From Ardenticatenaceae bacterium (GTDB lineage Bacteria; Chloroflexota; Anaerolineae; Promineifilales; Promineifilaceae), in NCBI GenBank assembly GCA_020634495.1, contig JACKBR010000027.1, positions 1 to 64,000 of the forward strand: a stretch of DNA of 64,000 bases. The letters are read 5' to 3'. A program made the position numbers and the translations under genes. Below are positions 1 to 8,095 of the stretch, piece after piece. Positions within the stretch are counted from its first letter, which is position 1, and each line of letters begins with the position of its first letter. The notes below the pieces were generated by a model. The model was not told the origin of the DNA. It searched no databases and saw only the letters and a list, made by a program, of their open reading frames with translations.

Positions 1-28
1 GGTGCCAAAACAGAAGTAGAAGGCTGGT

Positions 29-703
29 ATGCAAGCTGGAAAACCCATTTTGGTCGAGGATGTAACGGCCGTTTTGCCCCATCGTGTTTTGCAACCAAAT
101 ACCCCCGGCCCCCACCCCACTGTGGTCATGATTCACGGACATCAAGGCTCAGAAGATGTTATGTGGATTTTTAGGCAGAGCTTGCCCGCAGGCTGGCTGG
201 TGGTGGCTCCGCGAGCTATTGTGGCAGATGGAGACGGCCGTTTTAGTTGGCATCCCCGGCAGCAAGATGAATGGCCTTCATTGGCAGCATTTGAGACGGC
301 CGTTTCTAAGCTAGACAAATTCCTCGATACGCTCCCCGCTCGCTATGACGCCGATCCCGACCAACTTTATTTGATGGGGTTTAGCCAGGGTGCCGCGGCA
401 GCCATTGCCCTGGCGCTGCACCAGCCAGAAAAAGCCAAAGGCATCGCCAGCCTGGTAGGGTTTGTACCCACGGGTGTTGACGAAGCGATTCACAGCCAGC
501 GATTGGCCGAAATTCCGGTCTTTATGGCCGTTGGCAAGCAAGACGAGCGTGTTCCGTTAGCAATTGCCCGCGAAGGGGGCAAAGCGGTACGGGCCGCCGG
601 AGCTACTCTGACGTATGTTGAATACGAAACGGGGCATAAATTAAACGGAGCGGGCATGCGCCAGCTAAAGCAGTGGTGGGACGAACGAGCAAGCAAGCCC
701 TGA
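29..703 (+). CDS. Alpha/beta hydrolase (carboxylesterase/dienelactone hydrolase type)
   Basis: A 224-residue cytosolic serine hydrolase of the phospholipase/carboxylesterase branch. The oxyanion region IHGHQG lies near residues 35-40, the nucleophile elbow GFSQG places the serine at 119, and the acid and histidine are likely Asp172 (GKQDERV) and His203 (ETGHKL), in the order typical of the fold. No signal peptide or membrane segment is visible. An in-frame TAG at 17-19 fixes the start at 29 or later. It converges on the mrp-like gene with an 11-base gap. The natural substrate cannot be told from sequence; a small ester or acyl-thioester is likely for the family. Confidence 0.85.
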   Translation: MQAGKPILVEDVTAVLPHRVLQPNTPGPHPTVVMIHGHQGSEDVMWIFRQSLPAGWLVVAPRAIVADGDGRFSWHPRQQDEWPSLAAFETAVSKLDKFLDTLPARYDADPDQLYLMGFSQGAAAAIALALHQPEKAKGIASLVGFVPTGVDEAIHSQRLAEIPVFMAVGKQDERVPLAIAREGGKAVRAAGATLTYVEYETGHKLNGAGMRQLKQWWDERASKP

Positions 704-714
704 CCAAGGGCTAA

Positions 715-1539
715 TTAGCCGTTATTTTGCCGCTGCAACTGCTGCTCTAAAACGGCCGCAACAGCCATAAACGCAGCCGCATGGGGCGTGTCTGGGTGGT
801 CGTGCATGAGTGGATTGGCCCGATTGATGCCTTGGGAAACGGCCGTTGTCATTGGAATTTCACCCAAAATTGGCGCATCGGCCAACGCTGGCGGCCGCCA
901 TTTGGCCGACCGCTGAAAAATCTCGTGCCGTTCAGCACAGTTGGGGCAGATAAAATAGCTCATGTTTTCCACAATACCCAAAACCGGCACATTGGCTTCT
1001 TTGAACATCAAGAATGAGCGCGAAGCATCCAGCAAGCTTAAATCTTGAGGTGTCGTAACAATGATCACTCCCCGCAGCGGCACCCGCTGCAACAGCGATG
1101 CCTGGGGTTGACCTGCCGACGGGGGTAAATCGATTAGCAAATAATCTAACGGCCCCCAGATGACATCTTTTAACGTTTGCACCACCAGCTGACCAACCGC
1201 ATCTGGACTGCGTGCCGGGTCAATGACCTGGTTTTCAGCCACCAGCAAGCCAATTGACATAATGCTTAGACCGAAGCGAGAAAGTGGCTTAATATAAGCA
1301 GGAGCATCTGAACGGCGGGCGATGGCCATCATGCCTTCGGCGGCTTTGCGACGATGAATGCCAAGCATGATGGGCACATTTGGTCCATAAACATCGGCGT
1401 CGAAAATGCCCACTTTGGCTCCCTGCTGCTGCAACGCCAGCGCAAGGTTAACCGTGACGGTTGTTTTGCCAACGCCGCCTTTGCCACTGGCGACTGCAAT
1501 GAAGTTTTTTACATCAGGTAAAATGATTTTTGTACTCAC
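715..1539 (-). CDS. mrp: Mrp/NBP35-family P-loop ATPase (iron-sulfur cluster carrier)
   Basis: This protein of about 274 residues belongs to the Mrp/ApbC/NBP35 family, which carries and transfers [4Fe-4S] clusters in the cytoplasm. The deviant Walker A GKGGVGKTT is at residues 19-27, the switch DADVYGPN follows, and the family-defining CPNC pair is at Cys198 and Cys201. The N-terminal MIP18/DUF59 domain found in many Mrp proteins is absent, as in the shorter NBP35-like forms. A TTG at 1542 is possible, but the AGGAGG at 1545-1550 stands five bases before GTG 1539, so the GTG is the better start. It converges on the hydrolase to its left and diverges from the amidohydrolase to its right. Confidence 0.9.
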   Translation of the reverse strand: MSTKIILPDVKNFIAVASGKGGVGKTTVTVNLALALQQQGAKVGIFDADVYGPNVPIMLGIHRRKAAEGMMAIARRSDAPAYIKPLSRFGLSIMSIGLLVAENQVIDPARSPDAVGQLVVQTLKDVIWGPLDYLLIDLPPSAGQPQASLLQRVPLRGVIIVTTPQDLSLLDASRSFLMFKEANVPVLGIVENMSYFICPNCAERHEIFQRSAKWRPPALADAPILGEIPMTTAVSQGINRANPLMHDHPDTPHAAAFMAVAAVLEQQLQRQNNG

Positions 1540-1635
1540 CAACTACCTCCTTGCCTACAGGCATGTATTCAACCGGATAGTTGCCAGGGGGTCAAGGATT
1601 TGGGCCTGATTCAGGGCGAAAATGGTCAATTTACA

Positions 1636-2367
1636 ATGCTCAATCGTTTACTGGCGCTAGAACAGGCCGTCGCTTACACAACATTACCGCCCGATGGTGA
1701 ACGGCCGTTTGCCTACCAAGCTGGCAAGCTGCCCATCCTCGTTTCTGCCCCACACGCAACCGCCCATTGGCGTCGCCAGCGCATTAAAAGTGAAGAAGGG
1801 TTTACCGGGGCAATGGCCCAGTTTCTGGCGGAAACTACCGGCGTTCATGCCCTTTTCAGCCGCTATCGATCCCTGGATGATCCCAATTGGGATCGGGATA
1901 ATCCCTACAAAGCTTACCTGCAAGAAATTGTGCGGCGTGAGGATATTTGCTTTGTGCTAGACCTACATGGCATGTCTAACAGGCATAAAATTGGGCTGGC
2001 GCTGGGCACGATGAACGGCCGTTCCTGCCCAGAGTATGAACCGCTGATTGTGCAATCTACCCAGCAGCGCTTTCAGCAAACGAGCCAACACGCAGTGAAA
2101 ACATTTTCGGAGCTGCGTTGGGATCATTTTGTGCTGAATCATTCCCGCTTTACGGGCGGGGTTGCCAGCCACACCATCACCCGCTTTGCTTCGCAGCAGC
2201 TGGGCATACCGGCTGTGCAAATTGAACTTTGCACGGCAGCGCGGGTGGTGAAAAAACGGCCGTACCCGACCCTAACAACCCATATGGCAGGTGGCCCAAC
2301 CGCCGTTGAACAAATGTTGTGCTGGCTGCAAGAGTTAGTGGCCAGGTTGGCAACGGCCGTTGGCTAA
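1636..2367 (+). CDS. N-formylglutamate amidohydrolase-like protein
   Basis: This 243-residue protein resembles the N-formylglutamate amidohydrolase family (PF05013), zinc amidohydrolases. Supporting motifs are SAPHA (His about 40), EEGFTG (Glu about 54), the stretch around DDPNWD, and DLHG (Asp109, His111), which supply the metal ligands in that family. No signal peptide is seen. The frame is open back to TTG 1600, but the ATG at 1636 begins the conserved-looking part and neither start has a strong ribosome site, so the start is uncertain. The true substrate is unknown: members act on N-formylglutamate or other N-acyl amino acids, and no histidine-degradation genes are nearby. Confidence 0.75.
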   Translation: MLNRLLALEQAVAYTTLPPDGERPFAYQAGKLPILVSAPHATAHWRRQRIKSEEGFTGAMAQFLAETTGVHALFSRYRSLDDPNWDRDNPYKAYLQEIVRREDICFVLDLHGMSNRHKIGLALGTMNGRSCPEYEPLIVQSTQQRFQQTSQHAVKTFSELRWDHFVLNHSRFTGGVASHTITRFASQQLGIPAVQIELCTAARVVKKRPYPTLTTHMAGGPTAVEQMLCWLQELVARLATAVG

Positions 2368-2472
2368 ATACCTATCCGAATATTAGCCACAGAGTTCACA
2401 GAGATTTTTGAGCTTAGGTTCAAAGCCTCTTCACTCTCTTTTTCCTCGGTGGCTCTTTCGGATAGATTCTAA
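2368..2472 (-). repeat. Dispersed intergenic palindrome, CCACAGAGG family, copy 1
   Basis: A roughly 105-base element directly after the amidohydrolase stop. Its ends are inverted repeats (CTATCCGAA and TTCGGATAG), and inside it a GCCACAGAG arm faces CCTCGGTGGC. It matches the copies at 17409-17510 and 20028-20129 in reverse orientation, and more weakly the copy at 52435-52517. The size, terminal inverted repeats and lack of coding suggest a MITE or REP-like element. Confidence 0.85.
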
Positions 2473-2622
2473 GTTGAAATCCCCAAAAATTTTTCAGCCA
2501 GCAAGCCGACAGGCCAACAGAATTAACGGGCTGCCTAAATTCAATGTAAGAATTCTGTAAAGAGACCAGCACCACTTGTAACCTATGCTAAAATTCCGCG
2601 TCAGATGAAAGGAGATGCTTGC

Positions 2623-3111
2623 ATGGAAAAACAACCTTGGTGGAAAGGCCCAAATGGGGAATGGTATGTGGTAATCCAGATTTTCTTGTTTGGCCTGGTT
2701 GCTTTTGCCCCAGCTTCTTTACCCGATTGGCCCGCCTGGCCAGGTTTTTGGCGCACGGCTTCGATTGTTGTGGGAATGCTTGTGGGGAGCGGGGGCGGGC
2801 TGCTGGTATTCTCTGGTTTGTTTAGTTTGGGCAGCAATTTAACGGCCGTTCCCCGCCCGAAGGAAAATGCCCACATGGTTGAACACGGCGCTTACCGTTG
2901 GGTACGCCACCCCATTTACAGCGGCATTATTCTGGGGGCTTTGGGACTTGGTTTACTGCGCGGCGGATGGCTTAGCCTGCTGTACGCGCTAATTTTATTT
3001 CTCTTTTTTGACATTAAATCGAGAAAGGAAGAGGAGTGGCTACGCGAAAAGTACGTCGATTATGCCGACTACCAACAGCGCGTCCGCAAACTGATTCCTT
3101 TTCTGTATTAA
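2623..3111 (+). CDS. Isoprenylcysteine carboxyl methyltransferase-family membrane protein
   Basis: A 162-residue integral membrane protein with about four hydrophobic segments. The C-terminal block GAYRWVRHPIYSG followed by EEEWLREKY and a DYQQR element is the signature of the ICMT/PEMT (PF04191/PF04140) methyltransferases, which use SAM on membrane-embedded or lipophilic substrates. ATG 2605 is in frame, but the GGAG at 2611-2614 lies eight bases before ATG 2623, which makes 2623 the start. The next gene begins within 30 bases, so the two may share a transcript. The substrate is unknown; bacterial members often lack any prenylated partner. Confidence 0.8.
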   Translation: MEKQPWWKGPNGEWYVVIQIFLFGLVAFAPASLPDWPAWPGFWRTASIVVGMLVGSGGGLLVFSGLFSLGSNLTAVPRPKENAHMVEHGAYRWVRHPIYSGIILGALGLGLLRGGWLSLLYALILFLFFDIKSRKEEEWLREKYVDYADYQQRVRKLIPFLY

Positions 3112-3139
3112 ATTGATCGACAAATTTGGAGGTTTTTCC

Positions 3140-3592
3140 TTGAAAAACATAGTTAGAAAACGAAGTGTGCTCATTTTATTAATACTGGTGATGTTGGGAA
3201 CGGCCGTTGCCTGCGGCGGCACAGCCACAACCACCGCCCCCGACCCCGTTGTGGCCGTAGACGACAGCGCTGAATTTGATCTGGCCGACACGGTTGATGT
3301 GCAAACCGTCGCCTCGGTTAAAGACCGGGAAGATGTGGTGGTTCTAGACGTGCGCGAACAGTGGGAGTACGACGAAGGGCACATTCCCGGCGTCACCCTT
3401 ATTCCCATGGGTGAAGTGGCCAACCGGCTGGCCGAGATTCCTACTGACAAAGAGGTAATTGTCACCTGCCGCAGTGGCAACCGCAGCGGGCAGGTCACAG
3501 ACTTTTTGCGCCAGCAGGGGTTTGACAATGTACACAACATGGACGGGGGTATTCTTGCCTGGCAAGCCGCAGGCTACGACGTAGAACAATAA
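3140..3592 (+). CDS. Rhodanese-domain lipoprotein
   Basis: This protein of about 150 residues starts with a basic stretch, a hydrophobic helix and a likely lipobox ending at Cys25 (TAVAC), followed by a short Thr/Ala/Pro-rich linker. The remainder is one rhodanese domain with LDVREQWEYDEGHIPG and the active-site loop CRSGNRS (Cys110). It probably carries sulfane sulfur or acts as a thiol exchange protein outside the membrane. TTG 3113 is open, but TTG 3140 follows a TTGGAGG site at a good distance and begins the signal peptide correctly. One ACGGCCGT copy encodes the TAV of the lipobox. Confidence 0.85.
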   Translation: MKNIVRKRSVLILLILVMLGTAVACGGTATTTAPDPVVAVDDSAEFDLADTVDVQTVASVKDREDVVVLDVREQWEYDEGHIPGVTLIPMGEVANRLAEIPTDKEVIVTCRSGNRSGQVTDFLRQQGFDNVHNMDGGILAWQAAGYDVEQ

Positions 3593-3609
3593 CGTTCAAT
3601 TTGGAATTT

Positions 3610-3640
3610 GGTAGGGAGCAGGTCTCAACCTGCCCCTACC
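3610..3640. terminator. Hairpin between convergent genes
   Basis: GGTAGGGAGCAGG pairs with CCTGCCCCTACC across a six-base loop, with one bulged base. It lies between the stops of the rhodanese lipoprotein and the MscS gene. There is no strong U-run, so intrinsic termination is only likely, not certain. Confidence 0.55.
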
Positions 3641-3650
3641 TTACGTGTTT

Positions 3651-4505
3651 TCAGCTTTTGGGGGAATCGCCAATAATCATGACATCCTGGCGGGGGAACG
3701 CCAAAGACAACCCTTTTTCGGCAAACACCAGGCGGATTTCTCGGCGCAGGTAGCGCTGCACTTCCCATTGGGCATTCGGCAATGTTTTCACCATGATGCG
3801 CAGCCGCACGGCCCAATCTTCTAATCCCTCGACCCCGGTTACGACAGCTGGCTCTTGCAGCAAAACGCTCATTGTTTCGTCTTTGGCCATGACTTCGCCA
3901 ATTTCTTGCAGGGTTTGAACGGCCGTATCCACATCATCCTCATAGGTTACGCTCACATCCACAATGGCCCGCGACCAGTCCCGCGACTTGTTGGCCACAA
4001 TGCGAATTTCGCCATTGGGAATAATGTGTACGGTGCCATACAAATCGCGCAGTTCCGTCGCCCGCAGCGTCATATGCTCCACCGTGCCGGTAATGCCGCC
4101 AATTTCGGCCACATCCCCCACCGTATACTGATCCTCAATGAGAATAAATAGACCAGCAATCATATCCTTCACCAGCGTTTGCGCCCCCAGGCCAAAGGCC
4201 AGACCCACAAAGCCCACGCTGGCTAAAACCGGGGTGATGGCAACCCCCAGCTCCGTCAAAATCATCATGATCGCGGTGGTAACAATAATTACAGCACCGG
4301 TACTGTGGATGACGCGGAAAATTGTCTTGGTGCGCCGGTCCAGTTCGCTGTCTTCCACCTCGTCCAGCGCCTGAATGCGGCGGCTGAGCGCTTTGGTTGT
4401 GATCCCCAGCAAATAATAGGTGACCACGGACACAACCAGGATCAATAGAATGGTCAGGCCGTGTTCACGCAGCCAGGTTACTGTTTGTTCGTTGAAGTTC
4501 TCCAT
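3651..4505 (-). CDS. mscS: MscS-family small-conductance mechanosensitive channel
   Basis: A 284-residue membrane channel that releases solutes under osmotic downshock. There is an N-terminal helix (about 18-36), then two helices around residues 65-110. The pore-lining segment is rich in Ala/Gly (VGFVGLAFGLGAQ) and followed by the typical LVKDMIAG. The beta domain has TVGDVAEIGGITGTVE and IIPNGEI, both MscS hallmarks, and a short C-terminal alpha/beta domain closes the protein. Length matches E. coli MscS. The gene stands alone between convergent neighbours and a downstream-oriented fatty-acid gene. Confidence 0.92.
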   Translation of the reverse strand: MENFNEQTVTWLREHGLTILLILVVSVVTYYLLGITTKALSRRIQALDEVEDSELDRRTKTIFRVIHSTGAVIIVTTAIMMILTELGVAITPVLASVGFVGLAFGLGAQTLVKDMIAGLFILIEDQYTVGDVAEIGGITGTVEHMTLRATELRDLYGTVHIIPNGEIRIVANKSRDWSRAIVDVSVTYEDDVDTAVQTLQEIGEVMAKDETMSVLLQEPAVVTGVEGLEDWAVRLRIMVKTLPNAQWEVQRYLRREIRLVFAEKGLSLAFPRQDVMIIGDSPKS

Positions 4506-4547
4506 AAGAAAGCAATTAGATCGTTAGTTACTCGACGGCAACCTGAT

Positions 4548-5396
4548 TCATTTGTCGTATTTGTAAAAGCCGCTGCCAGTTTTGCGACCTAAACGGCCGC
4601 TTTCTACCATGCGTCTTTGGATGGGATGCGGACGATATTTTGGCTCCTGAAAATAAGCGTCGTAAACGGATTGGGTCACTGCCAGATTGACATCGCAGCC
4701 AATCAGGTCAATCAGCTCAAACGGCCCCATGCGGAAGCCAATGGAGCGCATGAGCTTGTCCAACGTGGCGGGGTCGGTGGCGTTTTCACCCAGCAGCCGG
4801 AACGCTTCACCGTAAAACGGCCGTGCCACCCGGTTCACAATAAAGGCAGGGGTATCTTTGCAAAGAACGGCCGTTTTGCCCACACGCGCCACGTAGTCTT
4901 GAACGGCCGTTACCGTCTCATCGCTCGTAAAATCCCCCCGGATAATCTCTACCAGCTTCATGATGTGCGCCGGATTGAAAAAATGGACGCCCACCACACG
5001 GTCGGCCCGTTGGGTGGCCCCGCCAATGGCGCTGATGCTCAGGCTGGAGGTATTGCTGCTCAAAATGGTGTGCGCCGGGGCAGCGGCGTCCAGCGTGGCA
5101 AAAATGTCTCGCTTCAGCGCCAATTTTTCTGGCGCGGCTTCGATGATCAGGTCGGCCTGTGCGGCCGTTTCTAGCGAGGTTGTCAGTTGGAAAGCGTTGT
5201 TGGCTGTTTGGGCAACGGCCGTATCCACCTTACCCCGCGCCACGCCTTTTTCAATTGACGCCCGAATGCCATCCAGCGACCGCGCCAGCAAATCATCCGC
5301 CACGTCATACAAAATAACCGCATACCCCGCCAACGCCGACACCTGGGCAATGCCCGCCCCCATCGTGCCCGCGCCAATCACTGCCACTTTGTCCAT
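4548..5396 (-). CDS. hbd: 3-hydroxyacyl-CoA (3-hydroxybutyryl-CoA) dehydrogenase
   Basis: This 282-residue NAD-dependent enzyme interconverts 3-hydroxyacyl-CoA and 3-oxoacyl-CoA. The Rossmann motif GAGTMG is at residues 8-13; the catalytic environment SSNTSS (about 113-118), VHFFNP with His138, and Glu150 are all present; the C-terminal helical domain carries IVNRV and GPFELIDLIG. This is the full length of a monofunctional enzyme (FadB2/Hbd/PaaH class). An enoyl-CoA hydratase lies upstream on the same strand 165 bases away, with a hairpin-rich spacer between, which fits fatty-acid, butyrate or phenylacetate breakdown. Confidence 0.93.
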   Translation of the reverse strand: MDKVAVIGAGTMGAGIAQVSALAGYAVILYDVADDLLARSLDGIRASIEKGVARGKVDTAVAQTANNAFQLTTSLETAAQADLIIEAAPEKLALKRDIFATLDAAAPAHTILSSNTSSLSISAIGGATQRADRVVGVHFFNPAHIMKLVEIIRGDFTSDETVTAVQDYVARVGKTAVLCKDTPAFIVNRVARPFYGEAFRLLGENATDPATLDKLMRSIGFRMGPFELIDLIGCDVNLAVTQSVYDAYFQEPKYRPHPIQRRMVESGRLGRKTGSGFYKYDK

Positions 5397-5440
5397 GCCA
5401 TACCCCTTTCTGGTATTCCGTCATCCGTAATCGGCATACG

Positions 5441-5560
5441 AAAAATTCTCACAAATCACCGATTACTGCCTACCGATTACCGATTACCGCCTACTGATTA
5501 CCGCCTACTGATTACCGATTACTGATTACTGCCTACTGATTACCGATTACTGCTCACCGT
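5441..5560. repeat. Degenerate tandem of GATTACTG/GATTACCG words
   Basis: About 120 bases made almost wholly of reiterated ACYGATTAC and GCCTACTGATTAC words in one orientation. It fills the gap between the hydratase and dehydrogenase genes. The same words recur at 28450-28498, 29148-29200 and 39393-39456, where they form inverted arms. Confidence 0.85.
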
Positions 5561-6346
5561 TCACTCTCCCCTAAACGCCGCCTCACGCTTCTCCAAAAAA
5601 GCCATTACACCTTCTTTATTGTCGTGGCTGCGCCCGGCAATCTCTTGCAAATGGGCTTCGTATTCCAGTGCGCCAAACAGATCGCTTTGCCACGCCTGGT
5701 TCATGGCCCGTTTGGTAAGTCCATAAGCCAGAGTGGGGCCGGTAGCCAAAGGCCCTGCCCAGGCAGCAACCGTTTCCATTAGCTGCGCTGCGGGCACAAC
5801 CCGGTTTACCATGCCCCAGGCCAAGGCCGTTTCTGCTGGAATTTTGTCGGCGGTGACGGCCATCTCGTAGGCACGGGCCTGGCCAATGAGCCGGGGCAGC
5901 AGCCAGTTAGTGCCGCTGTCTGGCACCAGGCCCACTTTGCTAAAGGCCAGCATAAAACTGGCGCTATCGGCAGCAATGCGCAGGTCGGTGGCCAGGGCAA
6001 CGCCGCAGCCCGCTCCCGCAGCAATGCCGTTGATGGCTCCGATGATCGGTTTTTCTAGCCGCACCATTTGTTTAATGAGCCGGTGGTACCCCTGGCGCAG
6101 GTGCTCGCCGATGGAAAAGCTGTCACCTCGTTCTAATACGTCGGCCAAATCCTGACCGCTAGAAAAGGCACGGCCGTTTCCCGTTAGCACCACGCAGCGA
6201 ATTTCTTTCTCACGACCAGCCTGCTTAAAAGCCGCTGTCGTCTCGTTGATCATCTGATCGTTAAAAGCATTCAGCTTTTCTGGCCGGTTTAAGGTGATGG
6301 TGGCTACCCCATCTTGAACCTTATAAAGAATTGTCTCGTACCCCAT
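5561..6346 (-). CDS. Enoyl-CoA hydratase/isomerase, PaaG-like
   Basis: A 261-residue crotonase-fold enzyme. The oxyanion-hole segments are FSSGQDL (about 61-67) and AINGIAAGAGCG (about 105-115). The block GLVPDSGTNWLLPRLIG is close to PaaG, the 2-(1,2-epoxyphenyl)acetyl-CoA isomerase of the phenylacetate pathway, and Asp143 sits where the PaaG acid lies. With the hydroxyacyl-CoA dehydrogenase next door it could serve phenylacetate or general beta-oxidation; no ring-oxygenase (paaABCDE) genes are in the window, so the general role cannot be excluded. Confidence 0.88.
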   Translation of the reverse strand: MGYETILYKVQDGVATITLNRPEKLNAFNDQMINETTAAFKQAGREKEIRCVVLTGNGRAFSSGQDLADVLERGDSFSIGEHLRQGYHRLIKQMVRLEKPIIGAINGIAAGAGCGVALATDLRIAADSASFMLAFSKVGLVPDSGTNWLLPRLIGQARAYEMAVTADKIPAETALAWGMVNRVVPAAQLMETVAAWAGPLATGPTLAYGLTKRAMNQAWQSDLFGALEYEAHLQEIAGRSHDNKEGVMAFLEKREAAFRGE

Positions 6347-6356
6347 GGAAACTCCT

Positions 6357-6441
6357 TTTATAAAAAGTAAAGGAGTAAAAAGTGAACAGTAAAAAGTGAA
6401 AGCAGCTTGTTATCTTTTCACTTTTTACTTTTTACTTCTCA
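6357..6441. repeat. Hairpin built from AGTAAAAAGTGAA words
   Basis: AAAAAGTAAAGGAGTAAAAA and AACAGTAAAAAGTGAAA face CTTTTCACTTTTTACTTTTT across about 17 bases. The whole lies upstream of the hydratase start. It looks like the same kind of element as the GATTACTG hairpins, with a different word. Confidence 0.75.
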
Positions 6442-6488
6442 CTACAAATTGAACCGCAAAATCGCTGTATGCTACCACCGCCCTGAGA

Positions 6489-6530
6489 AAAACAAAAACG
6501 CAGTCTGCAAAATGCGGCTGCGTTTGTTTT
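6489..6530 (-). terminator. Intrinsic terminator after the acidic hypothetical gene
   Basis: AAAACAAAAACGCAG pairs with CTGCGTTTGTTTT over a 14-base loop. Read on the minus strand the stem is followed by a T-rich tract. It lies 33 bases beyond the stop of the 6563-6940 gene. Confidence 0.75.
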
Positions 6531-6562
6531 GTATCAATCTTGTTTGAATTGTGGGCGCGTTT

Positions 6563-6940
6563 TTAGGGGAAGAACAGATCGTCGTCCTCATCGCCGTCGT
6601 CTAGCTCTTCTACCTCTTCAATGTCATCCAGTGGCAGGGCAACCCAAAGCATGAGCGCCGGGCCTTCGTCTAGCTGTTCCAAGCGGATAGAGACGACATC
6701 CACCTGCTGGCGCATACGCATTTCATCAGGAAAATCGAGCCGCACGGGACGGCCGTCTTTCCAGGCATTGCGGCAGCGCTCCATAATGTCTTCCCCATTG
6801 CCCGTGCGCAGATGGCATACCGCCACCAGCCGATCCAGCGGCCCTTCCAGCACCGACTGTACCCAATCAACCGGTGTCGGCCGGAATTCAGGCGTTGGCC
6901 CTTCAATGATAGTAATTAATTCGGGTTCAATTGCAGTCAT
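6563..6940 (-). CDS. Hypothetical acidic protein
   Basis: A 125-residue protein not recognised as a named family. It starts MTAIEPELITIIEGPTPEF and ends in a strongly acidic tail (EEVEELDDGDEDDDLFFP). The middle has an alternating hydrophobic pattern compatible with a small alpha/beta domain (RLVAVCHLRTGNGEDIMERC). No signal peptide, metal site or membrane segment is seen. A clear downstream terminator and codon use like its neighbours suggest it is a real single-gene transcript. Function unknown. Confidence 0.7.
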   Translation of the reverse strand: MTAIEPELITIIEGPTPEFRPTPVDWVQSVLEGPLDRLVAVCHLRTGNGEDIMERCRNAWKDGRPVRLDFPDEMRMRQQVDVVSIRLEQLDEGPALMLWVALPLDDIEEVEELDDGDEDDDLFFP

Positions 6941-7075
6941 AATGTATCCAAAAAAATAATTTGCGGTAAATTACCGCGAGTCGTTCCCAATAGTACAGAT
7001 TCAAAGTGCGCTTGGCAACCACTTTTTATTAACATCCTCTTTGATTTTTAGGCAAATGCTGCCAAAATCCGCCAA

Positions 7076-8095
7076 TTATGAAAAATGAGTCGTGAGGCCC
7101 GTTAGTTTTTCCAGCTTGGCGAGCTGTTCGCGGGTGCCAACAACGATCAGCTCATCGCCAGCTTGCAAGCTGGTGTGGGCTTTGGGAATTGATGATCGAT
7201 CTTCGCGTATCATGGCAATGATGGAAACGCCTGTTTCCTGGCGGATGTTGGCTTCGCCTACGGTTCTGCCTACCAGCCGCGAATTTTCATCGACCACCAG
7301 TTCTTCCACCCACAGCTCAATGCCACCATCCAGAGTCACCACGTCAAAAAAGTCGGTTACGTGCGGCCGTATCACAATATTGGCCATATGCTGCCCGCCA
7401 ATGCGGTAAGGAGAAACAACGCGATTTGCCCCAGCGCGACGCATTTTGCGATCGTTTTCGGCATCCACAGAGCGCGTAACAATGTACAAATTGGCGTTTA
7501 GCGCTCTGGCAGAAAGCACAATAAATAAATTGCGGGAATCATCGCCGGTGCAAACCAGCATTCCCCAGGCCCGGTCAATGCCCGCCTGCTGTAACGCCTC
7601 GTCTTTGGTGGCATCGCCTATGAGGTAGGTCATGTTTTGCGCTTGCAGCTCTTCTGCTTTTTCGGCATCTTTTTCCAGCACAATGACCAGACGCTTGCTG
7701 TTTTGCAGGGAGGCAACGGCGCTTTGGCCCACACGGCCGTATCCACACACAATGACATGGTTTTCCAGGCTGTCAATCGTTTGCTTCATGCGTCGTTCTC
7801 TCCAGGTGTCGCCAAGATTGGCGGTAAGTAAATATTCCAGGCCATAGGCAATAAAGGCAACCCCAGCCACTAAAAGGGCAACGGTGAAGATACGGCCGTT
7901 TGTCGTTAAAGTCTGCACTTCGCCAAAGCCCACGGTGGTCAGGGTGATGGCCGTCATATAAAAGGCATCAATCGCATTCCAGCCCTCAATGAGCATGTAG
8001 CCCACCGTGCCAAAAGCAAACAGCAAAAAGGGAATAACTATCAGGGCAATAACACGTCGGTTCATCCTGGCGAGATTAGCAAACAAAGCAGCCAT
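7076..8095 (-). CDS. Two-TM potassium channel with RCK (TrkA-N/TrkA-C) domains
   Basis: This 339-residue protein is an MthK/Kch-like K+ channel subunit. TM1 spans about 15-35, the pore loop carries the filter TTVGFGE (53-59), and TM2 about 68-90. The cytosolic RCK domain begins with HVIVCGYGRVG (nucleotide site 118-123) and ends with a TrkA-C domain containing DELIVVGTREQL. TVGFG in place of TVGYG is a common variant. The ATG at 8095 lies inside the end of the double-Nudix gene (20-base overlap), implying translational coupling; an internal ATG at 8065 is an alternative start. Confidence 0.9.
   Translation of the reverse strand: MAALFANLARMNRRVIALIVIPFLLFAFGTVGYMLIEGWNAIDAFYMTAITLTTVGFGEVQTLTTNGRIFTVALLVAGVAFIAYGLEYLLTANLGDTWRERRMKQTIDSLENHVIVCGYGRVGQSAVASLQNSKRLVIVLEKDAEKAEELQAQNMTYLIGDATKDEALQQAGIDRAWGMLVCTGDDSRNLFIVLSARALNANLYIVTRSVDAENDRKMRRAGANRVVSPYRIGGQHMANIVIRPHVTDFFDVVTLDGGIELWVEELVVDENSRLVGRTVGEANIRQETGVSIIAMIREDRSSIPKAHTSLQAGDELIVVGTREQLAKLEKLTGLTTHFS

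Noticed and set aside
4617..5174. Long plus-strand frames opposite the hydroxyacyl-CoA dehydrogenase
   Set aside because: They are antisense shadows of a well-conserved gene, with no ribosome site and no recognisable domain.
5561..6346. A phenylacetate-degradation operon
   Set aside because: Only PaaG-like and PaaH-like genes are present; ring oxygenase, ligase and PaaZ genes are absent from the window, so general beta-oxidation is equally likely.
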